The notes below the pieces were generated by a model. The model searched no databases. It was not told where the DNA came from and saw only the letters and a program-made list of their open reading frames with translations. From NCBI RefSeq assembly GCF_900091315.1, contig NZ_FLSP01000044.1:1-64000 (forward strand): DNA of 64,000 nucleotides, given 5' to 3'. A program made the translations under genes and the position numbers. This DNA is from Streptomyces sp. DI166. GTDB lineage: Bacteria; Actinomycetota; Actinomycetes; Streptomycetales; Streptomycetaceae. Positions within the stretch are counted from its first letter, which is position 1; each line of letters opens with the position of its first letter. Shown here one piece after another: positions 8,788 to 17,444 of this stretch.

Positions 8788-8890
8788 GGGCGTGGGGACG
8801 CCCGGGGCAGGGCGTACGGATGCCACGGGTAGGGCGTGCGGACGCCACGGGTAGGCGTGGGGACGCCGTGGGCAGGGCGTGGGGACGTCC
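8788..8890 (+). repeat. 22-bp tandem repeats, each able to form a small hairpin
   Basis: Four to five units (8788-8809, 8810-8831, 8832-8853, 8854-8874, then a partial one), each of the form GGGCGTnnGGACGCC followed by about seven bases. GGCGT and ACGCC in each unit are inverted repeats. The array lies within the 436-bp gap between asd and the sigma gene; the rest of the gap shows no convincing ORF. Confidence 0.85.
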
Positions 8891-9018
8891 GTTCATATGG
8901 GACATAGGGGAAGAGCGGGACGCATGAGTGCATGTGAGGCGCCATCAGCCGAGCTGCCTGACGCAAAAGTGACGTCCGGCACGTACAACCCTCTCGGGGG
9001 TAGACGTGTCCAACTGGC

Positions 9019-9705
9019 GTGGCAGAGGTACTCGACTTCCCTGCGGCGCGCGGCACGGCTCTCCGTCCGCCGCGCCCCTACCGCCGACCCCGCATGTCCG
9101 GTACGCCCGGCGGCATGCCGGTGATCGCACCCATGCCCGCAGCGCGGCCCACCCGCATCCCCAGTCAGCGCGACGGCTCCGAGACGTCCTACGCCGAGGA
9201 GACGGCGGCCGCCGGTACGACGGTCGACCACCTCACCGAGACCTACCGCGCCCACTACCGGTCGCTGCTGGGGCTCGCGGCGCTCCTGCTCGACGACACC
9301 GCCTCCTGCGAGGACGTCGTCCAGGAGGCCTTCATCCGCGTCCACTCCGCCCGCAAGCGGGTCCGGGACCCGGAGAAGACCCTGGCCTACCTGCGCCAGA
9401 CGGTCGTCAACCTCTCCCGCTCGGCCCTGCGCCGCCGCATCCTCGGCCTGAAACTGCTCTCCAAGCCGATGCCGGACATGGCGAGCGCGGAGGAGGGCGC
9501 CTACGACCAGCTGGAGCGCGACTCCCTGATCAAGGCCATGAAGGGTCTGCAACGGCGCCAGCGCGAGGTCCTCGTGCTGCGCTACTTCGCCGACATGACC
9601 GAGGCCCAGGTCGCCGAGACCCTCGGCCTGTCGCTGGGCTCGGTGAAGGCATATGGCTCGCGCGGCATCGCGGCGCTGCGGGTCGCGATGGAGGCGCCGG
9701 CATGA
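9019..9705 (+). CDS. SigE-family (group IV) RNA polymerase sigma factor
   Basis: 228 residues. Region 2 (LTETYRAHYRSLLGLAALLL, ASCEDVVQEAFIRVH) and region 4 (LQRRQREVLVLRYFADMTEA, LGLSLGSVKAYGSRG) are complete. The first ~60 residues are a basic/Pro-rich extension with several possible starts (GTG 9019, ATG 9094); the ribosome sites are weak. The next gene begins in its stop codon (ATGA) and encodes a one-helix membrane protein, the usual place for a cognate anti-sigma or signal partner. Likely an envelope or stress sigma factor; no target promoter was identified. Confidence 0.9.
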   Translation: MAEVLDFPAARGTALRPPRPYRRPRMSGTPGGMPVIAPMPAARPTRIPSQRDGSETSYAEETAAAGTTVDHLTETYRAHYRSLLGLAALLLDDTASCEDVVQEAFIRVHSARKRVRDPEKTLAYLRQTVVNLSRSALRRRILGLKLLSKPMPDMASAEEGAYDQLERDSLIKAMKGLQRRQREVLVLRYFADMTEAQVAETLGLSLGSVKAYGSRGIAALRVAMEAPA

Positions 9706-10991
9706 GCGCCGACCACGACGAACGGCGGCGCCACGTCCCCGGGGACGACCGGACGCCTGAGCAATCGCACGGTGGGAACGAGACGGTGAACGACGGCCCG
9801 GACGGCCTGAGCGAGAACGAGGCGCGGGTGCCGTCGAAGCCGACGGGCCGGGATGCCGCCGCCAAGGATCTTGGCGGTTCCGGCGGTTCCGGCGGTTCCG
9901 GCGGCTTCGACGGTCTCGACCGGCTGAGGGCCGCGGTCCGGGGGACGGACGAGCCGGGCGGCACCGGCTCGGACGACGCCCCGAACCTGGACGAGTCGGA
10001 CCTGCGGCAGCTGCTGCAGGACGCGGTGCAGGACATCGAACCGCGTGAGGGCACGCTGGAGCATCTTCGGCGCGCGGTGCCGGCCCGGCGGGCACGCAAG
10101 CGCCAGGCGCTGGTCGGCATGGCGGCGGCGGCGCTGTTCGTCGGTACGGCGGTCCCGGCGCTGGTGCACGTGTCGCAGTCGACCGGGTCCGGGGCCAACC
10201 CGTCGGTCGCGGGACACGGCACCCACGCGCAGGGCGGCGCCACGCAGGGCCTGGACCCCGACGCGGGGGACGGCTCGTCGGCGGGTGCCGCGGACAAGTC
10301 GGAGCAGACGGACCCGGGCGGCGGGAAGAAGGAGACCGGCGGCGAGCAGACCGGCGGCGACCCGTCGGGCGGCTCGGCGGACCCGCAGGCGACGACCGAC
10401 GCGGGCGGGGCGGTCTGTACGGCCGAGCAGTTGACGGTCGCCGGGGCGAGCGCGGGCACGCAGGACCAGGGCGGCGCCGTCTACGGCACGTTCCGCTTCT
10501 CGAACGCCTCGACGTCGGCGTGTACGGTCACCAGCCCTGGCACGCTGAGCGTGGTCCCCGGAGGGGCGGCGGACCCGACGAAGCTGTCGCAGGCCCGGCA
10601 CACCTCGGGCGACCCGGCGACGTCCCTGCCGGACCCGTCCGAGGAACTGACGTCCTTGATCCTCCAGCCGGGCACGGCGTACGAGGTGAAGTTCGCGTGG
10701 GTCCCGTCGGAGACGTGCCCCACGACGGGCGGCAACACCGGCGGCACGGTCGGAGGCGGCGGCGACCCGAGCCCCGACCCCACCCCGTCCTCCGGCACGG
10801 GCACCACGGACGGCACCTCCACCGGCGGCGACACCGGCACCTCCACCCAGCTCCTCACAGCAGACGGCCCGGCGGACGGCACGGTAACCATCACCAACAC
10901 CCCGGACCCGGGCTCCCCCCCGGCCCAGACAACCATCCCCAACGCCTGCGCGGGCACGGTGTACTGGACGGGAGTACTGGCGGGCGCGTAA
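9702..10991 (+). CDS. Single-pass membrane protein, probable partner of the sigma factor
   Basis: About 429 residues. The cytoplasmic N-terminal half is polar, with GGSGGSGG and an acidic segment (LDESDLRQLLQDAVQDIEPR). A single hydrophobic helix follows (LVGMAAAALFVGTAVPALV), then a Gly/Thr/Ser-rich extracellular linker and a beta-rich domain with conserved cysteines (CTAEQL, ACTVTSPG, SETCP) resembling DUF4232. It overlaps the sigma gene by 4 bases. The layout suits an anti-sigma factor or co-sensor, but no classical ZAS zinc motif (HxxxCxxC) is present, so that role is inferred from context only. Confidence 0.75.
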   Translation: MSADHDERRRHVPGDDRTPEQSHGGNETVNDGPDGLSENEARVPSKPTGRDAAAKDLGGSGGSGGSGGFDGLDRLRAAVRGTDEPGGTGSDDAPNLDESDLRQLLQDAVQDIEPREGTLEHLRRAVPARRARKRQALVGMAAAALFVGTAVPALVHVSQSTGSGANPSVAGHGTHAQGGATQGLDPDAGDGSSAGAADKSEQTDPGGGKKETGGEQTGGDPSGGSADPQATTDAGGAVCTAEQLTVAGASAGTQDQGGAVYGTFRFSNASTSACTVTSPGTLSVVPGGAADPTKLSQARHTSGDPATSLPDPSEELTSLILQPGTAYEVKFAWVPSETCPTTGGNTGGTVGGGGDPSPDPTPSSGTGTTDGTSTGGDTGTSTQLLTADGPADGTVTITNTPDPGSPPAQTTIPNACAGTVYWTGVLAGA

Positions 10992-11062
10992 CGACCCAGG
11001 GCGCCCGCGCCGACGGGCAGCGGCACGACGTCGCCCCGGACAGCGGCACGCCCCACCCCACC

Positions 11063-11215
11063 TAGCTGCAGCCAGCCGTACGGGCGGCGCCGGCCCAACC
11101 TACGTAGCTGCAGCCAGCCGCAGGACCGGGGGCCCAACCCACATAGCTGCGGGCAACCGACGTAGCTGCGGGCAGTCGTGCCGCTGGGGCGGCACGGGTG
11201 GGCGCAGCGGCACCC
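11063..11215. repeat. TAGCTGC repeat cluster ending in a 55-bp dispersed repeat
   Basis: TAGCTGC occurs at 11063, 11105, 11144 and 11163, followed by similar purine-rich and CCCAACC blocks. The last 55 bp (11161-11215) are identical to 42693-42747 and contain the hairpin GTGCCGC-TGGG-GCGGCAC. The cluster lies downstream of the membrane protein gene, in a 352-bp gap with no credible ORF. It is a REP-like intergenic element; function unknown. Confidence 0.8.
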
Positions 11216-11261
11216 CGCCAGCGCGGGCGAGCGAACCCACCCCCACGGCGCCACCAACCGA

Positions 11262-11334
11262 CGGCACCGGTCAAACAACGGCACCGTTAATCACCGGCAC
11301 CGTCAATCAACGGCACCGTTAATCACCGGCACCC
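11262..11334. repeat. 16-bp tandem repeats (CGGCACCGTTAATCAC type)
   Basis: Four to five units of CGGCACCGT(T/C)AATCA(A/C) lie between the dispersed repeat and the end of the SURF1 gene. The AT-rich cores stand out in this GC-rich genome. With SURF1 arriving from the right and the membrane protein from the left, the array sits between two convergent genes. Confidence 0.8.
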
Positions 11335-11343
11335 AGACCCAGG

Positions 11344-12147
11344 TCAGACCCCAACCCCCGGCTCAGACCCCACCCGCTCAGAACCCCCCGCCTCCACCAA
11401 CCCCAACTCCGCATCCCGCGCAAACTCAACCTCACGCCGAAATAGCCGGAACCACATAAAAACCACAAACCCGGCGAAGACAAACCACTCCCCGGTATAC
11501 CCAAGGTTCTGGAACGCCTTCAGATCCAGCCCCGAATCCCGAGCCACACTCACCGGCACGGCCGCCATCCCCCCGTCCCCGGAATTCAAGGTCACCCACG
11601 CGTCATAAACGTCGTACGACACAAGGTTCACCAAAGACGCCGCAGAGATCGCCCCCACCTGCCCCCGAGGCAACCCCCCATACCCCGGCACCCCGTTCTC
11701 CCCCGGCTGCTCAGAGGCCTGCAGCGCCCCCGTAACCGTCACCACCCCCGAAGGCGCATCGGGCACCGCAGCGGCATCCGCCTCCCCAGGCACCCACCCC
11801 CGCACCACCGGAAGCGCGTCACCCCCCTCGACCCGCAGCAGCGACAGCACATAGAACCCCCGCCGCCCATCGAGCTCCCGATCGGGCACCAGCAGCTGAT
11901 CCGCGTACCGCCCGGTGGCCGTGACCTGTTTCCCCACGGTCGCCTTGTCCACAGGCAGCAGCTCGGACAGCGGCCGAGCCGCCTCCCGCTCGGCAGAGGC
12001 GACCCGCTCCTCGGCATTCCGGTGATCGGCCACCCGGTCCTCGAACCGACCCAGCTGCCACGACCCCATGAAGACACAGAAGGGGATGGCGAGCAGTACG
12101 AAGAGGTTGATCCCCCACCAGCGGGGCGTCAGCAGAAACCGGTACAC
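11344..12147 (-). CDS. SURF1 family cytochrome oxidase assembly protein
   Basis: About 267 residues. SURF1 proteins help build cytochrome c oxidase in the membrane. The N-terminus begins YRFLLTPRWWGINLFVLLAI (first helix), followed by FCVFMGSWQLGRF, the classical SURF1 signature. In the middle are VTATGRYADQLLVPDRELDG and LPVVRGWVPG; a second membrane helix lies near the C-terminus (WFVFAGFVVFMWFRLFRR). The GTG at 12147 is chosen because the conserved sequence begins there; an ATG at 12177 is possible. Confidence 0.92.
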   Translation of the reverse strand: MYRFLLTPRWWGINLFVLLAIPFCVFMGSWQLGRFEDRVADHRNAEERVASAEREAARPLSELLPVDKATVGKQVTATGRYADQLLVPDRELDGRRGFYVLSLLRVEGGDALPVVRGWVPGEADAAAVPDAPSGVVTVTGALQASEQPGENGVPGYGGLPRGQVGAISAASLVNLVSYDVYDAWVTLNSGDGGMAAVPVSVARDSGLDLKAFQNLGYTGEWFVFAGFVVFMWFRLFRREVEFARDAELGLVEAGGSERVGSEPGVGV

Positions 12148-12191
12148 GCCACCACGGTACGGGCACCCCCCACCCACCCGGCCCGCGGGGT

Positions 12192-12566
12192 TCAGTACCG
12201 CTCGGTCAGGTGCTCCCGCCCGGCCGGCGGCTCATACGGCTCCGGCCAGAAATCCGTGACCGCGACAATCCGCCCCTCCCCGTCCCCCCGGAAGAACGAA
12301 ATCCCCACATGCACATCGTCCCCGTCGGTCACCCGCACCCAGGACACCGCTTCCCCCGCCTCCGCAACAACCCGCTCCACCCGCACATGCCAGTCCCCGG
12401 GAAACTCCCGGTTGAACCGCACATATGCCTCCCGCCCCCGGACCCGCTCCCGGCTCATGGGCGCCTCGTACGCCACATCGTCGGCCAGCGTCCCCGCGAA
12501 CGCCTCCCAGTCCCGGGCCTCGGCGGCGGCCCAGAACTTCTCCACGTTCCTCCGCAGTCGCGTCAT
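12192..12566 (-). CDS. SnoaL/NTF2-like family protein
   Basis: About 124 residues, a single alpha+beta-barrel domain. Visible: RNVEKFWAAAEARDWEAFAG, DDVAYEAPMSRERVRGREAY and the final strand ISFFRGDGEGRIVAVTDFW. Such folds serve as small isomerases, hydrolases or binding proteins, so the substrate cannot be told. The start at 12566 gives the normal N-terminus. It is transcribed the same way as SURF1, with a 44-bp gap, and divergent from the S9 peptidase. Confidence 0.85.
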   Translation of the reverse strand: MTRLRRNVEKFWAAAEARDWEAFAGTLADDVAYEAPMSRERVRGREAYVRFNREFPGDWHVRVERVVAEAGEAVSWVRVTDGDDVHVGISFFRGDGEGRIVAVTDFWPEPYEPPAGREHLTERY

Positions 12567-12696
12567 GCCGACCACTGTGCACCTTGCCACTGACAGCCGC
12601 CCCGTCAGCCGCCCCCGCAGCGGGCTCCGCGAAAGTTATCCACAGCCTGAGGACCAGGCCAGACACAATGTCGGCGATCCCGTGCACTATGGGGCC

Positions 12697-14523
12697 ATGA
12701 CTGAGAGCAACGGGTCCGCCGCGCCGGATCAGCAACAGCAGAACCGGGACCTGCCGGACTGGGAGAAGCGCTTCCGGGCACCCCGGGTGTCCCTGCCGGA
12801 CTGGGCGGAGGACGCCCCGGACCGCTCCCTGTTCGTGTCGAACGCGACGGGGACGTACGAGCTGTACGCCTGGGACCGCGCCACCGGCGAGCAGCGCCAG
12901 GTCACCGACCGCCCCAACGGCACGACGGACGGCGTGCTGTCCCCGGACGGCGCCTGGATCTGGTGGTTCGACGACAAGGACGGCGACGAGTTCGGCGTCT
13001 GGCGCCGCCAGCCGTTCACCGGCGGCGAGGACGAACTGGCCACGCCGGGCCTGGACCCCTCCTACCCGGCGGGCCTGGCCCTCGGCCGCGACGGCCGTAC
13101 GGCGATCGTGGGCCGCTCCACGGACGACGAGGGCACCACGATCCACCTCGCCCGCACCGGCGAGCCCCCGGCCGTCCTCTACCGGCACCGCGAGTCGGCG
13201 GGCGTCGGCGACCTCTCCCACGATGGTTCGCTGATCGCCATCGAGCACACCGAGCACGGCGACGCGATGCACTCCGCCCTGCGCGTCCTGCGCCCGGACG
13301 GCACCACGGTCGCCGAGCTGGACGACACCAAGGGCGGCACCGAGGAGCTGGGCCTGGAGGTCCTCGGCTTCGCCCCGGTCGACGGCGACACCCGCCTGCT
13401 CGTGGGCCACCAGCGCCGCGGCCGCTGGGAGCCCCTGGTCTGGGACGTGTCCACGGGCCAGGAGACCGACCTGACCATGGACCTGCCCGGCGACGTGAGC
13501 GCCGAGTGGTACCCCGACGGCTCGGCCCTGCTGGTCGGCCACAGCTTCGAGGCCCGTAGCGAACTCTTCCGCTACGACCTCACCACCCACACCCTGACCA
13601 GGATCCCCACCCCCCGGGGCACGGTCTCGGGCGCCACGCCCCGCCCCGACGGCACCGTCGAGTTCCTGTGGTCCTCGGCCGCCGAGCCGTCGACGGTCCG
13701 CTCGACGACCGGCAAGGTCGTCCTGGACCCGCCCGGCATGAAGTCCCCGGGCTCGGTCCCGGTCGAGGACGTGTGGGTGGACGGCCCCGGCGGCCGTATC
13801 CACGCCCTGGTCCAGAAGCCCGCGGGCGCGACCGGCCCGCTCCCCACGGTCTTCTCCATCCACGGCGGCCCGACCTGGCACGACAGCGACGCCTTCGCGG
13901 CGGGCCCCGCGGCCTGGGTGGACCACGGCTACGCGGTGGTCAGGGTCAACTACCGCGGCTCCACCGGCTACGGCCGCGCCTGGACGGACGCACTCAAGCA
14001 CCGCGTCGGCCTGATCGAGCTGGAGGACATCGCCGCGGTCCGCGAATGGGCCGTCACCTCCGGTCTGGCCGACCCCGCGCGCCTGATCCTCACCGGCGGC
14101 TCCTGGGGCGGCTACCTCACCCTCCTCGGCCTCGGCACCCAGCCCGACGCCTGGACCCTGGGCATCGCGGCGGTCCCGGTCGCGGACTACGTCACGGCGT
14201 ACCACGACGAGATGGAGGCCCTGAAGGCGATGGACCGCACTCTCCTCGGAGGCACCCCCGAGGAGGTCCCGGACCGTTTCGAGGCCTCGTCCCCGATCAC
14301 CTACGTCGACGAGGTGAAGGCCCCCGTCTACATCTCGGCGGGCGTCAACGACCCGCGCTGCCCGATCCGCCAGATCGACAACTACGTCAAGCGCCTGGAA
14401 TCCCGCAACGCCCCCCACGAGGTGTACCGCTACGACGCGGGCCACGGCTCCCTGGTCGTGGACGAACGCATCAAGCAGGTCCGCCTGGAACTGGACTTCG
14501 CGTCCCGCCACCTGCCCCACTGA
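12697..14523 (+). CDS. S9 family prolyl oligopeptidase/acylaminoacyl-peptidase
   Basis: 608 residues, cytoplasmic. The N-terminal half is a beta-propeller (repeated SPDGAWIWWF, SHDGSLIAIEH, YPDGSALLVGH blades). The C-terminal alpha/beta-hydrolase domain starts near FSIHGGPTWH. The catalytic triad is Ser469 in GGSWGG, Asp552 in VNDPRCP and His583 in AGHGS. These enzymes cleave short or N-acylated peptides. ATG at 12697; the long open frame upstream runs antisense to the SnoaL gene and is ignored. Confidence 0.95.
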   Translation: MTESNGSAAPDQQQQNRDLPDWEKRFRAPRVSLPDWAEDAPDRSLFVSNATGTYELYAWDRATGEQRQVTDRPNGTTDGVLSPDGAWIWWFDDKDGDEFGVWRRQPFTGGEDELATPGLDPSYPAGLALGRDGRTAIVGRSTDDEGTTIHLARTGEPPAVLYRHRESAGVGDLSHDGSLIAIEHTEHGDAMHSALRVLRPDGTTVAELDDTKGGTEELGLEVLGFAPVDGDTRLLVGHQRRGRWEPLVWDVSTGQETDLTMDLPGDVSAEWYPDGSALLVGHSFEARSELFRYDLTTHTLTRIPTPRGTVSGATPRPDGTVEFLWSSAAEPSTVRSTTGKVVLDPPGMKSPGSVPVEDVWVDGPGGRIHALVQKPAGATGPLPTVFSIHGGPTWHDSDAFAAGPAAWVDHGYAVVRVNYRGSTGYGRAWTDALKHRVGLIELEDIAAVREWAVTSGLADPARLILTGGSWGGYLTLLGLGTQPDAWTLGIAAVPVADYVTAYHDEMEALKAMDRTLLGGTPEEVPDRFEASSPITYVDEVKAPVYISAGVNDPRCPIRQIDNYVKRLESRNAPHEVYRYDAGHGSLVVDERIKQVRLELDFASRHLPH

Positions 14524-14534
14524 CGCCGACAGGC

Positions 14535-14569
14535 AAGGGCGCCTTCCCCACCGGAGGGAGGGCGCCCTT
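14535..14569 (+). terminator. Hairpin downstream of the S9 peptidase
   Basis: Perfect 9-bp stem AAGGGCGCC/GGCGCCCTT around a 17-base loop, 11 bases after the stop codon. No T-run follows, as is usual for Streptomyces terminators. Confidence 0.65.
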
Positions 14570-14659
14570 GAACGCCCCTTCCCGCCAACCCGTAAGAAAG
14601 GGAAGCAGAAGGCGCCCTTCAGCGCGCACCCCACCCCATCCCACGGGAGACGCGACCCA

Positions 14660-15670
14660 TTGGCGACCCCAACCCGCCCCCGCCCCTCCCAGAAAGAACC
14701 GAAACCCACCGCCGCCACTGGCCCCACCGACCGCACCCCCCTGACCCTGATCACCGTCCTCATCCTGGCGGTCCTGCTTCAAAACCCCCTGCGAGGAGCC
14801 CTCTCCTCCCCGGTGATGCAGACCTGGACGACGGTGTTCGTGGCGGTCGTAGTCCAGGCCATGCCCTTCCTGGTCCTGGGCGTGCTGCTCTCGGCGGCGA
14901 TCGCGGTGTTCGTACCCTCCTCGTTCTTCACCCGCGCCCTCCCCACGCGCCCGTCCCTGGCGGTCCCGGTGGCAGGAGCGGCAGGGGCGGTACTGCCGGG
15001 CTGCGAATGCGCCTCGGTCCCGGTGACCGGCGCCCTGATCCGCAGAGGAGTCCCGCCGGCCGCGGCGCTGGCCTTCCTCCTCTCGGCCCCCGCCATCAAC
15101 CCCGTAGTCCTGACAGCGACGGCAGTCGCCTTCCCGGACACCCCGGAAATGGTCCTGGCCCGCCTGGTGGCCAGCCTCCTGGTCTCCTGCGCGATGGGTT
15201 GGCTCTGGCTGCGCCTGGGCCGCACGGACTGGCTGCGCCCCCCGACCCACCCGTCCCACGAGGGCAAGCCCCGGGCAGCGGCCTTCTGGGATTCGGTCCG
15301 CCACGACGTACTGCACGCGGGCGGCTTCCTGATCCTGGGCGCGATGGCGGCGGCAACCCTGAAAGCGGCAGTGCCGGAGTCCTGGCTGAGCGACCTGGCA
15401 GCGAACCCCTGGGCAGCCGTGGTCGCCCTGGGAATCCTGGCGGTCGTGCTCTCCCTCTGCTCGGAGGCGGACGCGTTCGTAGCGGCGTCCCTGACCCACT
15501 TCTCCCTGACGGCCAGGCTCGCCTTCCTGGTGGTGGGCCCCATGGTCGACCTCAAGCTGATCGCGATGCAGGCAGGAACCTTCGGCCGCTCCTTCGCCCT
15601 GCGCTTCGCCCCGACGACCTTCCTCCTGGCCCTGGCCATCTCCACAGCGACCGGAACGGCACTCCTATGA
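14660..15670 (+). CDS. YraQ/DUF318-type permease
   Basis: 336 residues with about eight membrane helices (LITVLILAVLLQ, VFVAVVVQAMPFLVLGVLL and so on). Diagnostic are the cysteine motif LPGCECASVPV and the later LSLCSEADAFVAASL. Members are proposed two-gene transporters, some linked to metal or metalloid handling. The start is TTG with GGGAGA upstream. The next gene overlaps by ATGA and is its usual partner. Confidence 0.88.
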   Translation: MATPTRPRPSQKEPKPTAATGPTDRTPLTLITVLILAVLLQNPLRGALSSPVMQTWTTVFVAVVVQAMPFLVLGVLLSAAIAVFVPSSFFTRALPTRPSLAVPVAGAAGAVLPGCECASVPVTGALIRRGVPPAAALAFLLSAPAINPVVLTATAVAFPDTPEMVLARLVASLLVSCAMGWLWLRLGRTDWLRPPTHPSHEGKPRAAAFWDSVRHDVLHAGGFLILGAMAAATLKAAVPESWLSDLAANPWAAVVALGILAVVLSLCSEADAFVAASLTHFSLTARLAFLVVGPMVDLKLIAMQAGTFGRSFALRFAPTTFLLALAISTATGTALL

Positions 15671-16431
15671 CCCGCCAGGCCCAGTCGGCGCTCCTGTTCC
15701 TGCTGGGAGCATCCCTGCTCCACGCGGGCACCACAGACCTGTACCTCCGCTATGTGAAGGAGGGCCTGCGCCCCCTGCTCCTGCTCTCGGCGGCGGTCCT
15801 GATCACCACGGCCCTGGCAACACTCTGGTACGACCGAAAGCAAGACCGACAGCCCGACGGAAGGCACGACGGAAAGCACGACGGAATTTCAGGGCCCACC
15901 AAGACCACCACCAGGCCCACCCCCCACAAGCCCCCGCGCACCACCTGGCTCCTGACCCTCCCCATCCTGGCCCTGATCCTGGTGGCCCCACCGGCCCTGG
16001 GCTCCTACACGGCGACCCGCGCAGGAACAGCCCTGCAAGAGCCGTACGCCTACGACCCCCTCCCCCCGGACAACCCCCTGACCCTCCCCCTGACGGACTA
16101 CGCGGCCCGCGCGGCCTACGACAAGGGCCGCACCCTGAAGAACCGTCACCTGCGCATCGAGGGCTTCGTGGCCACACCCCCGTCGGGCCCCCCATACCTG
16201 GTCCGCATGACCCTGAACTGCTGCGCGGCGGACGCCCAACCGGTAAAGATCGCCCTGACCGGCGAGGTCCCCCCGGTCCTGCGCCCGGACACCTGGCTAC
16301 GAGTGGAGGGCACGTACACCCCGGAAACAACGAAGGACCCGGTGAACGGCGCCCTCATCCCCTACCTGAAGGTGACAAGGGCAACCCCGATGAAACCGCC
16401 CAAGGACCCCTACGAGGCGCTGGCTCGGTAG
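15667..16431 (+). CDS. TIGR03943 family permease subunit
   Basis: 254 residues: two membrane helices, a His/Asp-rich linker (GRHDGKHDG), a third helix, and a C-terminal domain with LTLNCCAADAQPV-type chemistry (two adjacent cysteines) and LRVEGTYTPE. TIGR03943 proteins are fixed partners of DUF318 permeases, which fits the 4-nt overlap. The paired cysteines and the His-rich linker suggest metal binding, but this is inference. Confidence 0.88.
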   Translation: MTRQAQSALLFLLGASLLHAGTTDLYLRYVKEGLRPLLLLSAAVLITTALATLWYDRKQDRQPDGRHDGKHDGISGPTKTTTRPTPHKPPRTTWLLTLPILALILVAPPALGSYTATRAGTALQEPYAYDPLPPDNPLTLPLTDYAARAAYDKGRTLKNRHLRIEGFVATPPSGPPYLVRMTLNCCAADAQPVKIALTGEVPPVLRPDTWLRVEGTYTPETTKDPVNGALIPYLKVTRATPMKPPKDPYEALAR

Positions 16432-16616
16432 TAGGCAACCAGCGCATTGGCATGCCCGTGCCCCACCCCGAACTCCCCCTTGAGCCACCCCACAAGCTCC
16501 ATGTGCTTCTCCAGCGGCGACCCCTTGATGATCCCCATCCACTCCTCGATCGACCGCCCGTACTTCTTCTCGATGGACGGAAAGTAGCTGGCGGGCCCCT
16601 TGGCGGCAGCGGTCAT
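16410..16616 (-). CDS. DUF4287 domain protein
   Basis: 68 residues, one domain. Visible: FPSIEKKYGRSIEEWMGIIK, KHMELVGWLKGEFGVGHGHA and a final LVAYY. The start at 16616 has AGGAG nine bases upstream; the longer ATG at 16673 has no such site. Its end overlaps the end of the convergent TIGR03943 gene by 22 bp. Function unknown. Confidence 0.88.
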   Translation of the reverse strand: MTAAAKGPASYFPSIEKKYGRSIEEWMGIIKGSPLEKHMELVGWLKGEFGVGHGHANALVAYYRASAS

Positions 16617-16706
16617 GACGAAGATCTCCTGTCGAGCGAACGATCGTGACGCGTATAGGACCCCACCCGCCACCAGAACTCATCGGTGCGGCAACCACAG
16701 GCCCAA

Positions 16707-17432
16707 CTACCCGGGAAACCCAAGGCTCTTCAGATAGGTCAGACGGGCATTGATGGCCGCGGAGAAGTGACGCCAGTCGAGCCTGTCGACCGGCTCGTGC
16801 GGTTTGGGGTCGGCGGCCGAAGAGGTGATGTAGCAGGCGGCGTCGTAGAGCCGCTCGGACAACAGCCGCTGACAGAAGACACCGAAGCGCTCCTGATAGG
16901 ACATGCCTTCCCAGACCGGCTCCACCGGCAGGGCGCCTGTGGCCGGCCGGACGGGCCTACGCGATCCTGCCTCGTCCTGCATGATGAAGAAGTACCCGAG
17001 CCAGGGCTCCTCGCCCGGATACAGCTCGGCCAGGGCCGCATGACGCAGGTCGACGGCGCTGCCGAGCGCTTCCTCGACCCGGTTGTTGTAGTTGTTGCCG
17101 AACGACGGACCGCCGAGAGCCTTCAGCTCGAAGGCAGCCACCAGGGTGTGCCGGTGCACGACGACCAGGTCCCACTGCTTCTGCGGCCGGAAGTAGCCGG
17201 GCAGTTCGAGCCCCTGGGACTTGTTGACCCGAATGCTCTCGGGCGGATACCCCGCGTCGAGGAAGAACTTGGACAACAGGACTGCGATGGCGTCGAAGTG
17301 CTTGCCACCCCGCACGGAACCCGCTGTGCCCGCCCCCACGGCGGCCTTGATCGCGGACTGTTCCCTCTGCAGTTCCTTGGCGCCCCAGTACGCCGCGACG
17401 GCGTCCTCGAAGTCCTGGCGGGTAACCGTCAA
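16707..17432 (-). CDS. PaeR7I-like type II restriction endonuclease
   Basis: 241 residues, close to the size of PaeR7I. The PD-(D/E)XK core is visible as QWDLVVVHRHTLVAAFELKA (D, then ExK), followed by GPSFGNNYNNRVEEALGSA, which is characteristic of this family. PaeR7I and its relatives (XhoI type) cut CTCGAG; the same specificity is likely but not proven. The start is TTG with GGAGG eight bases upstream; this ribosome site overlaps the stop of the methylase gene, so the two are coupled. Confidence 0.9.
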   Translation of the reverse strand: MTVTRQDFEDAVAAYWGAKELQREQSAIKAAVGAGTAGSVRGGKHFDAIAVLLSKFFLDAGYPPESIRVNKSQGLELPGYFRPQKQWDLVVVHRHTLVAAFELKALGGPSFGNNYNNRVEEALGSAVDLRHAALAELYPGEEPWLGYFFIMQDEAGSRRPVRPATGALPVEPVWEGMSYQERFGVFCQRLLSERLYDAACYITSSAADPKPHEPVDRLDWRHFSAAINARLTYLKSLGFPG

Positions 17433-17444
17433 GATCCATGCCTC

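Noticed and set aside
8768..8900. CRISPR array
   Set aside because: Units are contiguous 22-mers without spacers.
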